A DNA stretch of 64,000 bases from UBA9655 sp964597045 (lineage in GTDB: Bacteria; Pseudomonadota; Alphaproteobacteria; UBA9655). The notes beneath the pieces are model-generated. The model made no database searches. It saw only the letters and a list, made by a program, of their open reading frames with translations, and had not been told where the DNA came from. Both the position numbers and the translations under genes were made by a program. The stretch covers positions 62,001 through 126,000 of the forward strand of contig CAZQWE010000003.1 in assembly GCA_964597045.1 (NCBI GenBank), in the 5' to 3' direction. This document shows, piece after piece, positions 16,107 through 23,625 of the stretch (positions are counted from its first letter, which is position 1; the number at the start of each line of letters is the position of its first letter).

Positions 16107-16137
16107 TGTCGTTTAAGTGTCGTTTATTTGTCGTTTA
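16107..16137 (+). repeat. Three TGTCGTTTA units at exact 11-base spacing
   Basis: The nonamer starts at 16107, 16118 and 16129, one helical turn apart, in the gap between lolA and a degraded gene. Regular phasing suggests a protein-binding array on one face of the DNA or a leftover of tandem slippage. Confidence 0.8.
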
Positions 16138-16269
16138 AATGGTGAATAAAAAAATACGGGTATCGATGAGCCCTTTCCCCCCAGACGCAATACAAGACGG
16201 CATCTTGAAAACGACTTGAAAAAGGAAAATTGCAAAAGATCAGGCGCAGCCAAAAAGAACGAACGCCGC

Positions 16270-16569
16270 CTAATCTCTGGCTTTAAATTTCTTATGAGGG
16301 TCATAAGGTCCAGTGCCTACAGTATAGAGAAGATTCAACTCAACGAGATTTTTCAATCGTTCCCTAACTGCACGTGCTGACAGTCCTACTTTTTTTGCCA
16401 CTTCTGTTGTTGATAACCCCTCTGATTCTTTTATAAACTTGAGTATTTCTTGATCAATTTTATCTTGTTTGAGAGATTCTACACTCTTCGTAAATATTGT
16501 TACCCTGAAGCGATTTGCTATTTCCTTAAACTCTGGCAAAGGCAGACCAGCATTTGTGCAGGAGTTGTT
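16270..16569 (-). pseudogene. Degraded C-terminal fragment of an AlbA_2/RecG-like regulator
   Basis: About 99 codons open on the minus strand, with an in-frame TAG directly before the first codon and no start with a ribosome site. The first recognisable block, Gly-Leu-Pro-Leu-Pro-Glu-Phe-Lys-Glu-Ile-Ala-Asn-Arg-Phe-Arg-Val-Thr, is the well-known segment in putative DNA-binding/ATP-binding proteins of the AlbA_2-HATPase_c_4 type, normally about 400 residues in. It is followed by a complete winged helix-turn-helix (Leu-Ser-Thr-Thr-Glu-Val-Ala-Lys-Lys-Val-Gly). The N-terminal two thirds of the gene are gone. The winged helix alone might still be made from a TTG at 16539. Confidence 0.65.
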
Positions 16570-16587
16570 CTATCTTCATACTAGGCA

Positions 16588-16613
16588 ATCTACTAGGAAG
16601 ATCTACTAGGAAG
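16588..16613. repeat. Tandem 13-bp duplication
   Basis: ATCTACTAGGAAG occurs twice head to tail, with a partial third unit (CTAGG) a few bases before. It lies directly beside the broken end of the degraded gene. Confidence 0.85.
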
Positions 16614-16884
16614 AAAAACACACGTCAAAACTTCCTGGTTGAATTCCTGGTTATTTTTACTAGTAGTGTAAACGAACATAGTCAAAAAACAGCCCAGCCC
16701 TTGTGAGGTTGGGGAGTCGTTGATACCCTTACCTTTTAACCCCATCTGACACCTCACACTGACAAAAATTTTAATATTGAAAGATTTGATAAGACCCGCT
16801 AAGCTGCAAAAAGGAGTCAATTGGTATTTCTTTTTATTATAATTCAATAAATTATAAAAATATAAACGGGATTGGGAGAAACCT
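16614..16884. other. Intergenic region before the pilus operon
   Basis: 271 bases without a gene. AT-rich just before the pilB start, with TATAAT at 16838-16843 as a possible -10 box. GGGAG precedes the pilB ATG. No other structure was seen. Confidence 0.5.
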
Positions 16885-18567
16885 ATGGGGCATTCGACCG
16901 GCGATCAAATTAAAAGATTTACTTCAGTGCTTTTGGAAAAAGGACTGCTCTCCCAAGATCAACTTGAAATTGCTGAAAAAGAAAAGCAAATCAAAGGATT
17001 ATCCTTAGAAGAAATAGTGATACATCTTGGATTTATGAGTGAATCTGCCCTTGCAGAAGCCATCTCCTTAACAACAGGGGTTGATAAAGTTGAGTTAGGA
17101 AAAGTGTTGATTGATCCCGGCCTTCAACGGCTCATCCCAAGACCTGTGGCCGAAAAATTCTCCTGTCTTCCCTTATCGTTTGAAGCAGGTGTTCTTAAGA
17201 TTGCAACACCCGATGTTCATAATTTAACAGCCCTTGATGCTGTGAAAAACAGTCATTCCGACATCCAAACAGTTGTCCCTCTGATTGCTAGTGAATCTGA
17301 ACTTATTGAGGCCCTTGATGGGTATTACGGGTATGACCTCTCCATTTGTGGTCTCTTAAAAGAGATTGAAGATGTATCTCAGTCGACTCTCACACGAGAT
17401 GATTTCGCCAACCCTACCATTCGACTCGTCAATGCCATTCTTATGGATGCCATAAAGAAGGGGGCGTCGGATATTCATTTTGAACCGGAAGGTGCTTTTA
17501 TGAGAATACGGTACCGTATTGATGGTCTTCTTTTTCAAATGTCAACGCTCCACGCCTCCTATTGGCCTGCAATTTGTGTTCGTCTTAAGGTCATGGCCGA
17601 ATTGAACATTGCGGAGCCGAGGCGACCTCAAAACGGGCGGATAAGCTTTTATCTCGGACCCCGGGAAATTGATCTCCGAGTGGGGACCCACCCGACAATT
17701 CACGGTGAAAACATTGTTGTTCGTATTTTAGATAAATCCAGGTCCCTTCTTAGCTTAGATGAATTAGGCTACTCCCAAAAAGTCATCGACCTCATAAAGA
17801 AAGCCCTGAAGAAACCTGAGGGTATTTTTATTATTACAGGGCCAACGGGGTGCGGTAAAACAACGTCCCTCTATTCCATACTCAACCACATCAACAAACC
17901 AGAACTGAACATTATGACCTTAGAGGAACCAGTTGAATACCAACTCCCCCTCATCCGCCAATCAACGATCAAACCCCAATTTGGTATGGATTTTTCAGAG
18001 GGAGTAAAGTCAATTTTACGACAAGATCCTGATATGATTCTCATAGGGGAGATACGGGATACAAGTACGGCTCAAATGGCCTTAAGAGCTGCGATGACCG
18101 GCCATCAGGTTTTTTCCACTCTTCACACGAGTGATGCCCTTGGAGCCATACCCCGTCTCATTGACTTAGGTTTAACGAAGCCCATGTTATATGGGAATAT
18201 GCTTGCCTTTGTGGCTCAACGGCTTGTGAGAAGGCTGTGCCTGAATTGTAAACAAAAAGCCTTTATGGGACTTCATGAAGCCAAGCTCTTAAACTTAAAT
18301 AAACCTCAACACTTCTTTATTCCTAAAGGATGTGAAGACTGCCGATTTACGGGGTTTAAGGGGCGCCTTGCCCTTGCCGAGATTCTTATTTTTGATCCCG
18401 AACTCGATGAGATCTTCTTGAAAACAAATTCAAATCAAATACTTAAATCCTATGCTTTAAAAAAAGGCTATATCCCCATGAAGGGTGACGCAAAATTGCG
18501 TGTGCTCAAGGGGGACACGAGCCTTGAGGAAGTTCTTCGCGTTATAGATATAAGGGAGGGGCCATGA
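16885..18567 (+). CDS. pilB: Type IV pilus / type II secretion assembly ATPase (PilB/GspE)
   Basis: 560 residues. An N-terminal GspE-II-like domain (1-150) precedes the ATPase: Asp-Ile-His-Phe-Glu-Pro near 196, an arginine-rich segment, Walker A Gly-Pro-Thr-Gly-Cys-Gly-Lys-Thr-Thr near 319, the Asp box Leu-Glu-Glu-Pro-Val-Glu-Tyr near 348, Walker B with Leu-Ile-Gly-Glu-Ile-Arg-Asp near 385 and a His box His-Thr-Ser-Asp near 413. Two Cys pairs (Cys-Leu-Asn-Cys, Cys-Glu-Asp-Cys) at 450-490 form the zinc site of assembly ATPases and argue against a PilT retraction enzyme. It powers pilin or pseudopilin polymerisation. First gene of a tightly packed operon. Confidence 0.9.
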   Translation: MGHSTGDQIKRFTSVLLEKGLLSQDQLEIAEKEKQIKGLSLEEIVIHLGFMSESALAEAISLTTGVDKVELGKVLIDPGLQRLIPRPVAEKFSCLPLSFEAGVLKIATPDVHNLTALDAVKNSHSDIQTVVPLIASESELIEALDGYYGYDLSICGLLKEIEDVSQSTLTRDDFANPTIRLVNAILMDAIKKGASDIHFEPEGAFMRIRYRIDGLLFQMSTLHASYWPAICVRLKVMAELNIAEPRRPQNGRISFYLGPREIDLRVGTHPTIHGENIVVRILDKSRSLLSLDELGYSQKVIDLIKKALKKPEGIFIITGPTGCGKTTSLYSILNHINKPELNIMTLEEPVEYQLPLIRQSTIKPQFGMDFSEGVKSILRQDPDMILIGEIRDTSTAQMALRAAMTGHQVFSTLHTSDALGAIPRLIDLGLTKPMLYGNMLAFVAQRLVRRLCLNCKQKAFMGLHEAKLLNLNKPQHFFIPKGCEDCRFTGFKGRLALAEILIFDPELDEIFLKTNSNQILKSYALKKGYIPMKGDAKLRVLKGDTSLEEVLRVIDIREGP

Positions 18568-19604
18568 AACCCTTTCAATATATTAAAACGCGAGACCTCA
18601 TGGATCTTTGCATCCATCTCGAACTTTATGAAAATGCAGGACTTTCTTTAAGATTAAGTTTGCAAGAATTCGTCAAGTGTACGGAAAACAAAAGACTGAG
18701 GGAAGTCATGGGTGATGTCCTTCACCACATTGAAGGAGGTCTCCTGTTCTCAGAGGCCATTGCAAAGCATCCCCTTGTGTTTGATAGTGTATTTGTTGGT
18801 CTCATTGAGGTTGGAGAGAAGACAGGACGTCTGTCTTTTATCTTGAAGCTCCTTTGCGAACATCAAAAATGGGTTGATGAGATCAAGACACAAACCTTAA
18901 AAGCCCTCAGATATCCCATAGTTCTGATAAGTTTTGCCTTTCTTTTAATCACTTTACTCATGACATTTCTTGTCCCAGAGCTCATTCCTTTTATAAAGAA
19001 TCAATCCGACACCTTACCTTTTTCATCAAGACTTCTCTTTTTAAGCTCGGAATTTATCTCAAATCACTTAACTATTTTATTCAGCATTCCCTTTTTCCTG
19101 TGGGGGTTTTTTACCCTTATTTTTAAAATTCACCCTTCTGGAAAAAGGGGGCAAGAAAACCTGATTTCTCAGATCCCCTTTATTGGCTCTCTTCAACAAA
19201 AGTTTGCGATCACCAGGTTTTGTCATACGCTCTTTCTTCTGTTTGAGAGTGGTGTGGACATCCTGCGCTGTCTGCAAATCGCCCAGAAATCCTTGCCTTC
19301 AGGAAGGTTGCTCGAGATAGAAAGATCTATTAATGCAGGCCTGAGCTTATCTCAAGCCTTTGAAAAAACTAGATATTTCCCATCCCTTGTGATTCACATG
19401 ATTCGGCTTGGAGAAGAAACGGGCCATCTGTCCTCGTCTCTCTCCCATGTTAAGGATGTATTGGATACCTCACTCAAAAGGCAAATTGAAGGCGCTATTA
19501 GTCTGATTGAACCTTCAATTATTATGGTTGTGGGGCTGGTTTTAGGTTGGGTTGTATTATCAATTTTCCACCCACTTTATAGCACCTTAACCCTTATGGA
19601 GTAG
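18564..19604 (+). CDS. pilC: Inner-membrane assembly platform protein (PilC/GspF)
   Basis: 346 residues, coupled to pilB by a four-base ATGA overlap. Two GspF domains are visible: residues 12-135 with Glu-Asn-Ala-Gly-Leu-Ser-Leu and Ile-Glu-Val-Gly-Glu-Lys-Thr-Gly-Arg-Leu, and 215-330 with Phe-Glu-Ser-Gly-Val-Asp and Arg-Leu-Gly-Glu-Glu-Thr-Gly-His-Leu. Three membrane segments lie near 120-145, 165-190 and 320-340. It converts the ATPase stroke into pilin movement. It is some 50 residues shorter at the N-terminus than typical PilC, which often carries an extra leading segment. Confidence 0.88.
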   Translation: MKPFQYIKTRDLMDLCIHLELYENAGLSLRLSLQEFVKCTENKRLREVMGDVLHHIEGGLLFSEAIAKHPLVFDSVFVGLIEVGEKTGRLSFILKLLCEHQKWVDEIKTQTLKALRYPIVLISFAFLLITLLMTFLVPELIPFIKNQSDTLPFSSRLLFLSSEFISNHLTILFSIPFFLWGFFTLIFKIHPSGKRGQENLISQIPFIGSLQQKFAITRFCHTLFLLFESGVDILRCLQIAQKSLPSGRLLEIERSINAGLSLSQAFEKTRYFPSLVIHMIRLGEETGHLSSSLSHVKDVLDTSLKRQIEGAISLIEPSIIMVVGLVLGWVVLSIFHPLYSTLTLME

Positions 19605-19610
19605 TTCCGC

Positions 19611-20744
19611 TTGAGAAGATTTTATCCCTTATATCTTAACGATCGGAAGGCTTTCCTTTTTGATAAGGAAATGAGGATTATAAAAGAGGGAGCATGGAAC
19701 GAGATTCAAGGGTTTTTAAAAGATCATCCTCATATAAAGTACAGACTTCTCATAGATCGGTCTCATCAAGAAGTCAGTGAAGAAAGATTGCCTCCTCTTT
19801 CATGGGGAGACCTTCTCAGATTTAAACTTCAAAAGCAGAGGGAATGTAAGCCGTTTGGATCCTTTCACATTTTTGAAGACCATCAAACCAGGTACTTACA
19901 ATTTGTTCACATACACCAAGATGATCCACTTATTCCTTTCATTTTAAAGGCAAAAGGGGGTGTTTATTTTGTTTCCCTTGAGGGGAATCGATTCGCAAGT
20001 GAGTCCTCCCTTTACCGTATTCTCACCTATCCCCTGTCAGACGGTCACGAACGACAGACGGTTTATAAGGGAAAGAGAATGCTTCTCTCTCGCGTAACAT
20101 ATAAAGGAGAGGACATCAGAAAATCACTTGATTTTCTGAGCCGTACTTACCCCGATATTTATGAGATGTTTCACGTGAAACATTTGGAAAAGATTGAATT
20201 CCTTATTGATTTTATTACTCAACAAAAATCTCCGCTCCTTCCGTTTAAGACAAAAGTGAAGGATAGAATCTGGTGGCTCAAGAGGCTTATCCTTTTCATG
20301 GTGAGTTTGAATCTTATTGAAATAGGAGTCGGGTTCTTCTTTTTATACCAGAAACCCCAACCCCTTCCTGGTTTTCAAAATATGGATTCCTTAGAAAAGA
20401 ATAGGCTTTCTAGGGAAACCCTTGAGCATTATCTCTTTCTAAAATCCTTGTACCCCGATTCCCTGAAGACAATTCATGATCTTTCTTCACTCCTTATAAA
20501 AACGAATTCACGTCTTCTTGAATACTCTTGGTCAAAAGGAAAAGAGCTAAGCCTTCGTGTCATCTTTTTAAATGAAAAGGATGCTAATGGTGACTTTGAA
20601 ACCCTCATCCTTTCACTTAAAAAAATGTTTCCTCATGCCCAGCTTGAGCTTTTAGAAACACCCTATCAGAGCTCATCACGTGAGCTTTATACGGGAATTA
20701 AGGGTAAGTCACCCCTCGCATCCTTGAGGATAGGTGTTCCATGA
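19611..20744 (+). CDS. Bitopic pilus/secretion assembly protein (PilM-PilN/GspL-like)
   Basis: 377 residues from a TTG start with GGAG ten bases upstream, six bases after pilC. A cytoplasmic part of about 220 residues, one membrane segment near 224-246 (Leu-Ile-Leu-Phe-Met-Val-Ser-Leu-Asn), and a periplasmic part that includes a helix and a ferredoxin-like stretch ending near 360. This layout and place match GspL, or fused PilM and PilN, which tether the ATPase to the membrane. Sequence similarity to known families is not clear. An exact parS site lies within codons 186-191. Confidence 0.6.
   Translation: MRRFYPLYLNDRKAFLFDKEMRIIKEGAWNEIQGFLKDHPHIKYRLLIDRSHQEVSEERLPPLSWGDLLRFKLQKQRECKPFGSFHIFEDHQTRYLQFVHIHQDDPLIPFILKAKGGVYFVSLEGNRFASESSLYRILTYPLSDGHERQTVYKGKRMLLSRVTYKGEDIRKSLDFLSRTYPDIYEMFHVKHLEKIEFLIDFITQQKSPLLPFKTKVKDRIWWLKRLILFMVSLNLIEIGVGFFFLYQKPQPLPGFQNMDSLEKNRLSRETLEHYLFLKSLYPDSLKTIHDLSSLLIKTNSRLLEYSWSKGKELSLRVIFLNEKDANGDFETLILSLKKMFPHAQLELLETPYQSSSRELYTGIKGKSPLASLRIGVP
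20167..20182. promoter_or_regulatory. Chromosomal partition site parS
   Basis: The 16-base palindrome TGTTTCACGTGAAACA equals the consensus ParB-binding site conserved across bacteria. It lies inside a coding region, encoding Met-Phe-His-Val-Lys-His, as many parS sites do. In known genomes such sites cluster close to the replication origin. Only one exact copy was found in the window. Confidence 0.9.
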
Positions 20745-21265
20745 ATCAGATGATCATTGGTTTACTGTGCTCTGTTGGAATGCTTTGGATCTCCCATCTC
20801 TTTCGCACATCAAAAGAAAATGAATATAACCACATTCTTTTCCAAAATGAGTTTCTCGAGAAGACAATGAAACAGTTTAAAATTGATCAGGCCTTTCTTC
20901 TTGAACATAAAAGTACTCTTGCCCAATTAAAAACGAAAAAATGGACCCAACCCGAATCAAGGGTTTATGCGGGCCGGTTCATAGAAGATATAAGCCATGG
21001 CTTTGAGAAAATTGAGTATGCCTTTAAACCTCAAAAGCAACTTAGCCTGGATACTGGAATAAATTATAAAGTTACGGAAATCGTCATTCGTGTCCTTTCT
21101 TATTCCGACTCTGAGATTTACTCTTTTATTGAGACAATGATTCAGGATTTTCCAGGCATACTTTTTTTATCAGAATTGGAACTCACTCGCCGGGATGGGA
21201 GTAATTTTCCCTGTATTGAAGGCAAACTCACATTTGATTGGCTTTCCCAAGGAGATCCGGGATGA
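20741..21265 (+). CDS. PilO/GspM-like assembly protein
   Basis: 174 residues; the ATG overlaps the previous stop by four bases. One N-terminal membrane segment (residues 4-18), a coiled-coil-like stretch at 25-65, then an alpha-beta periplasmic domain with Glu-Ile-Val-Ile-Arg-Val-Leu-Ser-Tyr-Ser-Asp and Phe-Leu-Ser-Glu-Leu-Glu-Leu. This shape is typical for PilO/GspM proteins, which pair with PilN/GspL. The identity rests on topology and position. Confidence 0.55.
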   Translation: MNQMIIGLLCSVGMLWISHLFRTSKENEYNHILFQNEFLEKTMKQFKIDQAFLLEHKSTLAQLKTKKWTQPESRVYAGRFIEDISHGFEKIEYAFKPQKQLSLDTGINYKVTEIVIRVLSYSDSEIYSFIETMIQDFPGILFLSELELTRRDGSNFPCIEGKLTFDWLSQGDPG

Positions 21266-21612
21266 AACTTATGCCTCTTTTCCTTGTCTTGTGTTTAACC
21301 CAGAATGGCCTAACCCATCCTTCACTCTTTTTTACAGAGGAGGAACTCAACTCCGTGTTTCAAAAGAGTCTTCATCTTACAGGAATTTTATTTATGGATG
21401 ATTCACATTGGACCCTATGGATGAATGGAAAACCGATTACGCCAAAAAATATCAAGTTTGTCGACCCCTTTAGAATCCTTAAAGTGACTGCAGATGGTGT
21501 GACAATCGGCTGGGGAATGCCCCTTCAGATAAAAACCATGAAACTACGTCAAAGAATCTTTTGCAAATCCCCCACCAATCGGTATGATAAAGAAAGAGTC
21601 AGAGAAGATTGA
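21262..21612 (+). CDS. Small periplasmic pilus/secretion protein (PilP/GspC-like)
   Basis: 116 residues, coupled by an ATGA overlap. A signal peptide or single membrane segment covers residues 1-18. The core has Leu-Thr-Gly-Ile-Leu-Phe-Met-Asp-Asp-Ser-His-Trp-Thr-Leu-Trp-Met-Asn-Gly and Ile-Lys-Val-type strands, which resemble the homology region of PilP and GspC that contacts the secretin. The last 30 residues are basic. It is the last assembly gene; no secretin, pilin or prepilin peptidase follows. Confidence 0.5.
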   Translation: MKLMPLFLVLCLTQNGLTHPSLFFTEEELNSVFQKSLHLTGILFMDDSHWTLWMNGKPITPKNIKFVDPFRILKVTADGVTIGWGMPLQIKTMKLRQRIFCKSPTNRYDKERVRED

Positions 21613-21616
21613 AAAC

Positions 21617-22498
21617 ATGGATTGGGACAAACTACGGGTATTTCATGCTGTTGCACTTGCTGGTAGCTTTACGAAAGCAACCGAAACCCTGAATATTAGT
21701 CAATCTGCTATCAGTCGGCAAATCATCATCCTTGAGGAAGAATTAGGGACGACCCTTTTTAATCGGGTTGCTCGCGGTCTGGTTTTAACAAGTGCTGGTG
21801 AAAAACTGCAAGATACGGTTGTCAGTGTGTTTGCCAAACTCTCAATGACACAAGCAACGATCGCCGAATTGAAAACCCACCCTCGGGGACACATTCGCAT
21901 TGCGACCACTCTTGTTTTTGGATCTTTGTGGCTTGCCCCTTATCTCAGAGAATTTCTTGACCTTTATCCTGATATTAAAGTTTCTCTCCATCTGACCAAT
22001 CAAGAAGTCGACCTGAATATGCGTGAAGCAGATGTTGGCATTATTGCTCTTCCTATGCATAATCCTGAGTTGATCCATAGCGATCCCGTTCCCTACCGGT
22101 TTCGATTGTATGCAAGCAAATCCTATCTTGAAAAGTTTGGAACACCCCAAAAACCTGAGGATCTCGATCATCATCGACTCATTGCCTTTGGAAAGGAAAT
22201 GCCCCATCTCTATAGTGATTTGGATTGGTTGTTGAAGGTAGGAGCCCAAAAACCAAGAATTCCCTACCTTGTTATCAGTAATGGGGAGGCCATGTGTGCA
22301 GCGGTTCGTTCCGGTTTAGGCATCGCCGCACTTCATAAATACATTGTGAGAGATGATCCAGAGATTGTTGAAATTTTAAAGGATACGGATACAACAGTTT
22401 ACCGCTATGTTGTTTACCCCTCCCATCTTGCTAATCTAAAACGAATTCAAGTCTTGGTGGATTTCCTTCTTCAGAAGATGAAAGAGCATGAATTTTAG
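21617..22498 (+). CDS. LysR-family transcriptional regulator
   Basis: 293 residues from the ATG at 21617, four bases after the previous gene. The winged helix lies at 1-60 (Met-Asp-Trp-Asp-Lys-Leu-Arg-Val-Phe-His-Ala-Val, then Leu-Asn-Ile-Ser-Gln-Ser-Ala-Ile-Ser-Arg-Gln). The effector domain follows with a Leu-Tyr-Pro-Asp-Ile motif near 115. Close spacing suggests transcription with the pilus-type operon, which is unusual since LysR genes are mostly divergent from their targets. Target and ligand cannot be read from the sequence. Confidence 0.88.
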   Translation: MDWDKLRVFHAVALAGSFTKATETLNISQSAISRQIIILEEELGTTLFNRVARGLVLTSAGEKLQDTVVSVFAKLSMTQATIAELKTHPRGHIRIATTLVFGSLWLAPYLREFLDLYPDIKVSLHLTNQEVDLNMREADVGIIALPMHNPELIHSDPVPYRFRLYASKSYLEKFGTPQKPEDLDHHRLIAFGKEMPHLYSDLDWLLKVGAQKPRIPYLVISNGEAMCAAVRSGLGIAALHKYIVRDDPEIVEILKDTDTTVYRYVVYPSHLANLKRIQVLVDFLLQKMKEHEF

Positions 22499-22515
22499 GG
22501 TGAGCCCCAGTCAAG

Positions 22516-22547
22516 AAAAAGGGGAACGAAATACGTTCCCCTTTTTT
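22516..22547. terminator. Strong bidirectional terminator
   Basis: A stem of about 13 pairs (GGGGAACG / CGTTCCCC with flanking A and T runs, loop of five) ends the LysR transcript on the plus strand and can end the small secreted-protein transcript on the minus strand. Confidence 0.85.
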
Positions 22548-22577
22548 AAAAGAATTAAGTAATAACTTAATAAGTTA

Positions 22578-22748
22578 TTACTTTTGTCCTTCTTTCTTTG
22601 AAACTTCATCTGGATTTTGTGTCTCAGATGTATCAGCAATGATAACTTCTTCTGTTGCTTGTGTTGCAGACTTAGAATCTGTACCAGCTGCAAATAATAC
22701 TGTTGAAGAAGCAACGAGAGCTGCTAATGTTAATGCGATTGACTTCAT
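22578..22748 (-). CDS. Small acidic secreted protein A
   Basis: 56 residues, with a GGAGA site before the ATG at 22748. Residues 1-21 form a signal peptide ending Leu-Phe-Ala-Ala. The mature part is about 35 residues, rich in Thr, Glu, Asp and Ser, without cysteine, containing Ala-Thr-Glu-Glu-Val-Ile-Ile. Its stop lies in a perfect inverted repeat (TAATAACTTA). A similar protein is encoded just upstream at 22897. No family recognised; likely a lineage-specific periplasmic or secreted peptide. Confidence 0.65.
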   Translation of the reverse strand: MKSIALTLAALVASSTVLFAAGTDSKSATQATEEVIIADTSETQNPDEVSKKEGQK

Positions 22749-22831
22749 TTTATTTTCTCCAAATTAAATTACCTACTCAGTGAGGCAACGTGAATATGAA
22801 ATAAAGCGATGAAATTTGCAAGAGAAATTTT

Positions 22832-22877
22832 AAAAAAAATTCAACTACTCACCGAACGTGACATTTGATGAGTAGTT
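22832..22877 (-). terminator. Intrinsic terminator after small protein B
   Basis: On the minus strand a perfect nine-base stem (AACTACTCA / TGAGTAGTT) with a 17-base loop precedes a run of eight T residues. Confidence 0.75.
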
Positions 22878-22896
22878 TAATTATAAACGAGCTTTA

Positions 22897-23046
22897 TTAC
22901 TGTGCTTGTTCAGTTGCGGTTTCAGTAATAACTTCAATGCTTTCTTCAGTCGTGGTCGTTACAGACTCTTCCGTTACAGACTCCTGAGCTTTTGCCAGGG
23001 TTGACGTGATCATAAGAAGAGCCAGAGAAAATAAAATCGTTTTCAT
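22897..23046 (-). CDS. Small acidic secreted protein B
   Basis: 49 residues; GGAGG lies seven bases before the ATG at 23046. A 20-residue signal peptide ends Leu-Ala-Lys-Ala. The mature part is nearly all Thr, Glu, Ser, Val and Gln, with repeats of Glu-Ser-Val-Thr-Glu-Glu-Ser-Val-Thr and Glu-Val-Ile-Thr-Glu. Composition and order match the neighbouring protein A, suggesting a duplicated pair. It has its own terminator. Function unknown. Confidence 0.65.
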   Translation of the reverse strand: MKTILFSLALLMITSTLAKAQESVTEESVTTTTEESIEVITETATEQAQ

Positions 23047-23213
23047 GATAACCTCCATTAAATAAAATTAAAAACTCTAACATTTAGAGTTAACCTAATA
23101 ATACAATATATTCTATTAAAAAATAGTAAATATATTTTAATGAAGGTTTTAGATAAAATCGGTCAACTTCCGTACTATTGACAACGCACTCGCTTAAGAA
23201 GGGACATTAATTC

Positions 23214-23501
23214 CTATTTTTTGCCACTATTAATGCGCTCACGCAAGCTTTTTCCTGCCTTGAAGAAGGGGACGTTCTTCGCTTGAACCGCGACCTTTTC
23301 TCCTGTGCGAGGATTGCGTCCTGTTCGGCCGTCTCTCTGGCGAACAGAAAAAGCACCAAAACCTCTCAGCTCAACGCGTCCGCCTGTTGCTAAGGCATTG
23401 CTGATTTCATTAAAAATGATATCCACAGCCTTTTCAACTTCTCTAAGGGACATATTTGAAAACTGTTCGCTGAGCTTATGGACTAATTCTGATTTTGTCA
23501 T
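23214..23501 (-). CDS. ihfB: Integration host factor beta subunit (HU/IHF family)
   Basis: 95 residues with the HU/IHF fold. The start Met-Thr-Lys-Ser-Glu-Leu and the Arg-Gly-Phe-Gly-Ala-Phe-Ser motif at 46-52, followed by Arg-x-Gly-Arg-Asn-Pro-Arg-Thr-Gly at 60-68 with the DNA-intercalating proline, favour IHF-beta over HU. IHF bends DNA at promoters, origins and phage attachment sites. The gene is monocistronic. Confidence 0.9.
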   Translation of the reverse strand: MTKSELVHKLSEQFSNMSLREVEKAVDIIFNEISNALATGGRVELRGFGAFSVRQRDGRTGRNPRTGEKVAVQAKNVPFFKAGKSLRERINSGKK

Positions 23502-23625
23502 CTGACCCTCTTTTACATTTTAATTTTTGCTAGTGTATCATTTTTTTACCCTTAAGAACAATAAAAACTGCCTTAACCTTATCTTAAATTTTTTTACCTA
23601 ATATAATTAGATAAGGAGGATACGG

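Noticed and set aside
16107..16137. CRISPR array
   Set aside because: Units are nine bases with two-base gaps; no spacers and no cas genes anywhere in the window.
16593..16847. 84-residue frame on the minus strand
   Set aside because: Runs over a tandem repeat and an AT-rich promoter region, without ribosome site or recognisable motif.
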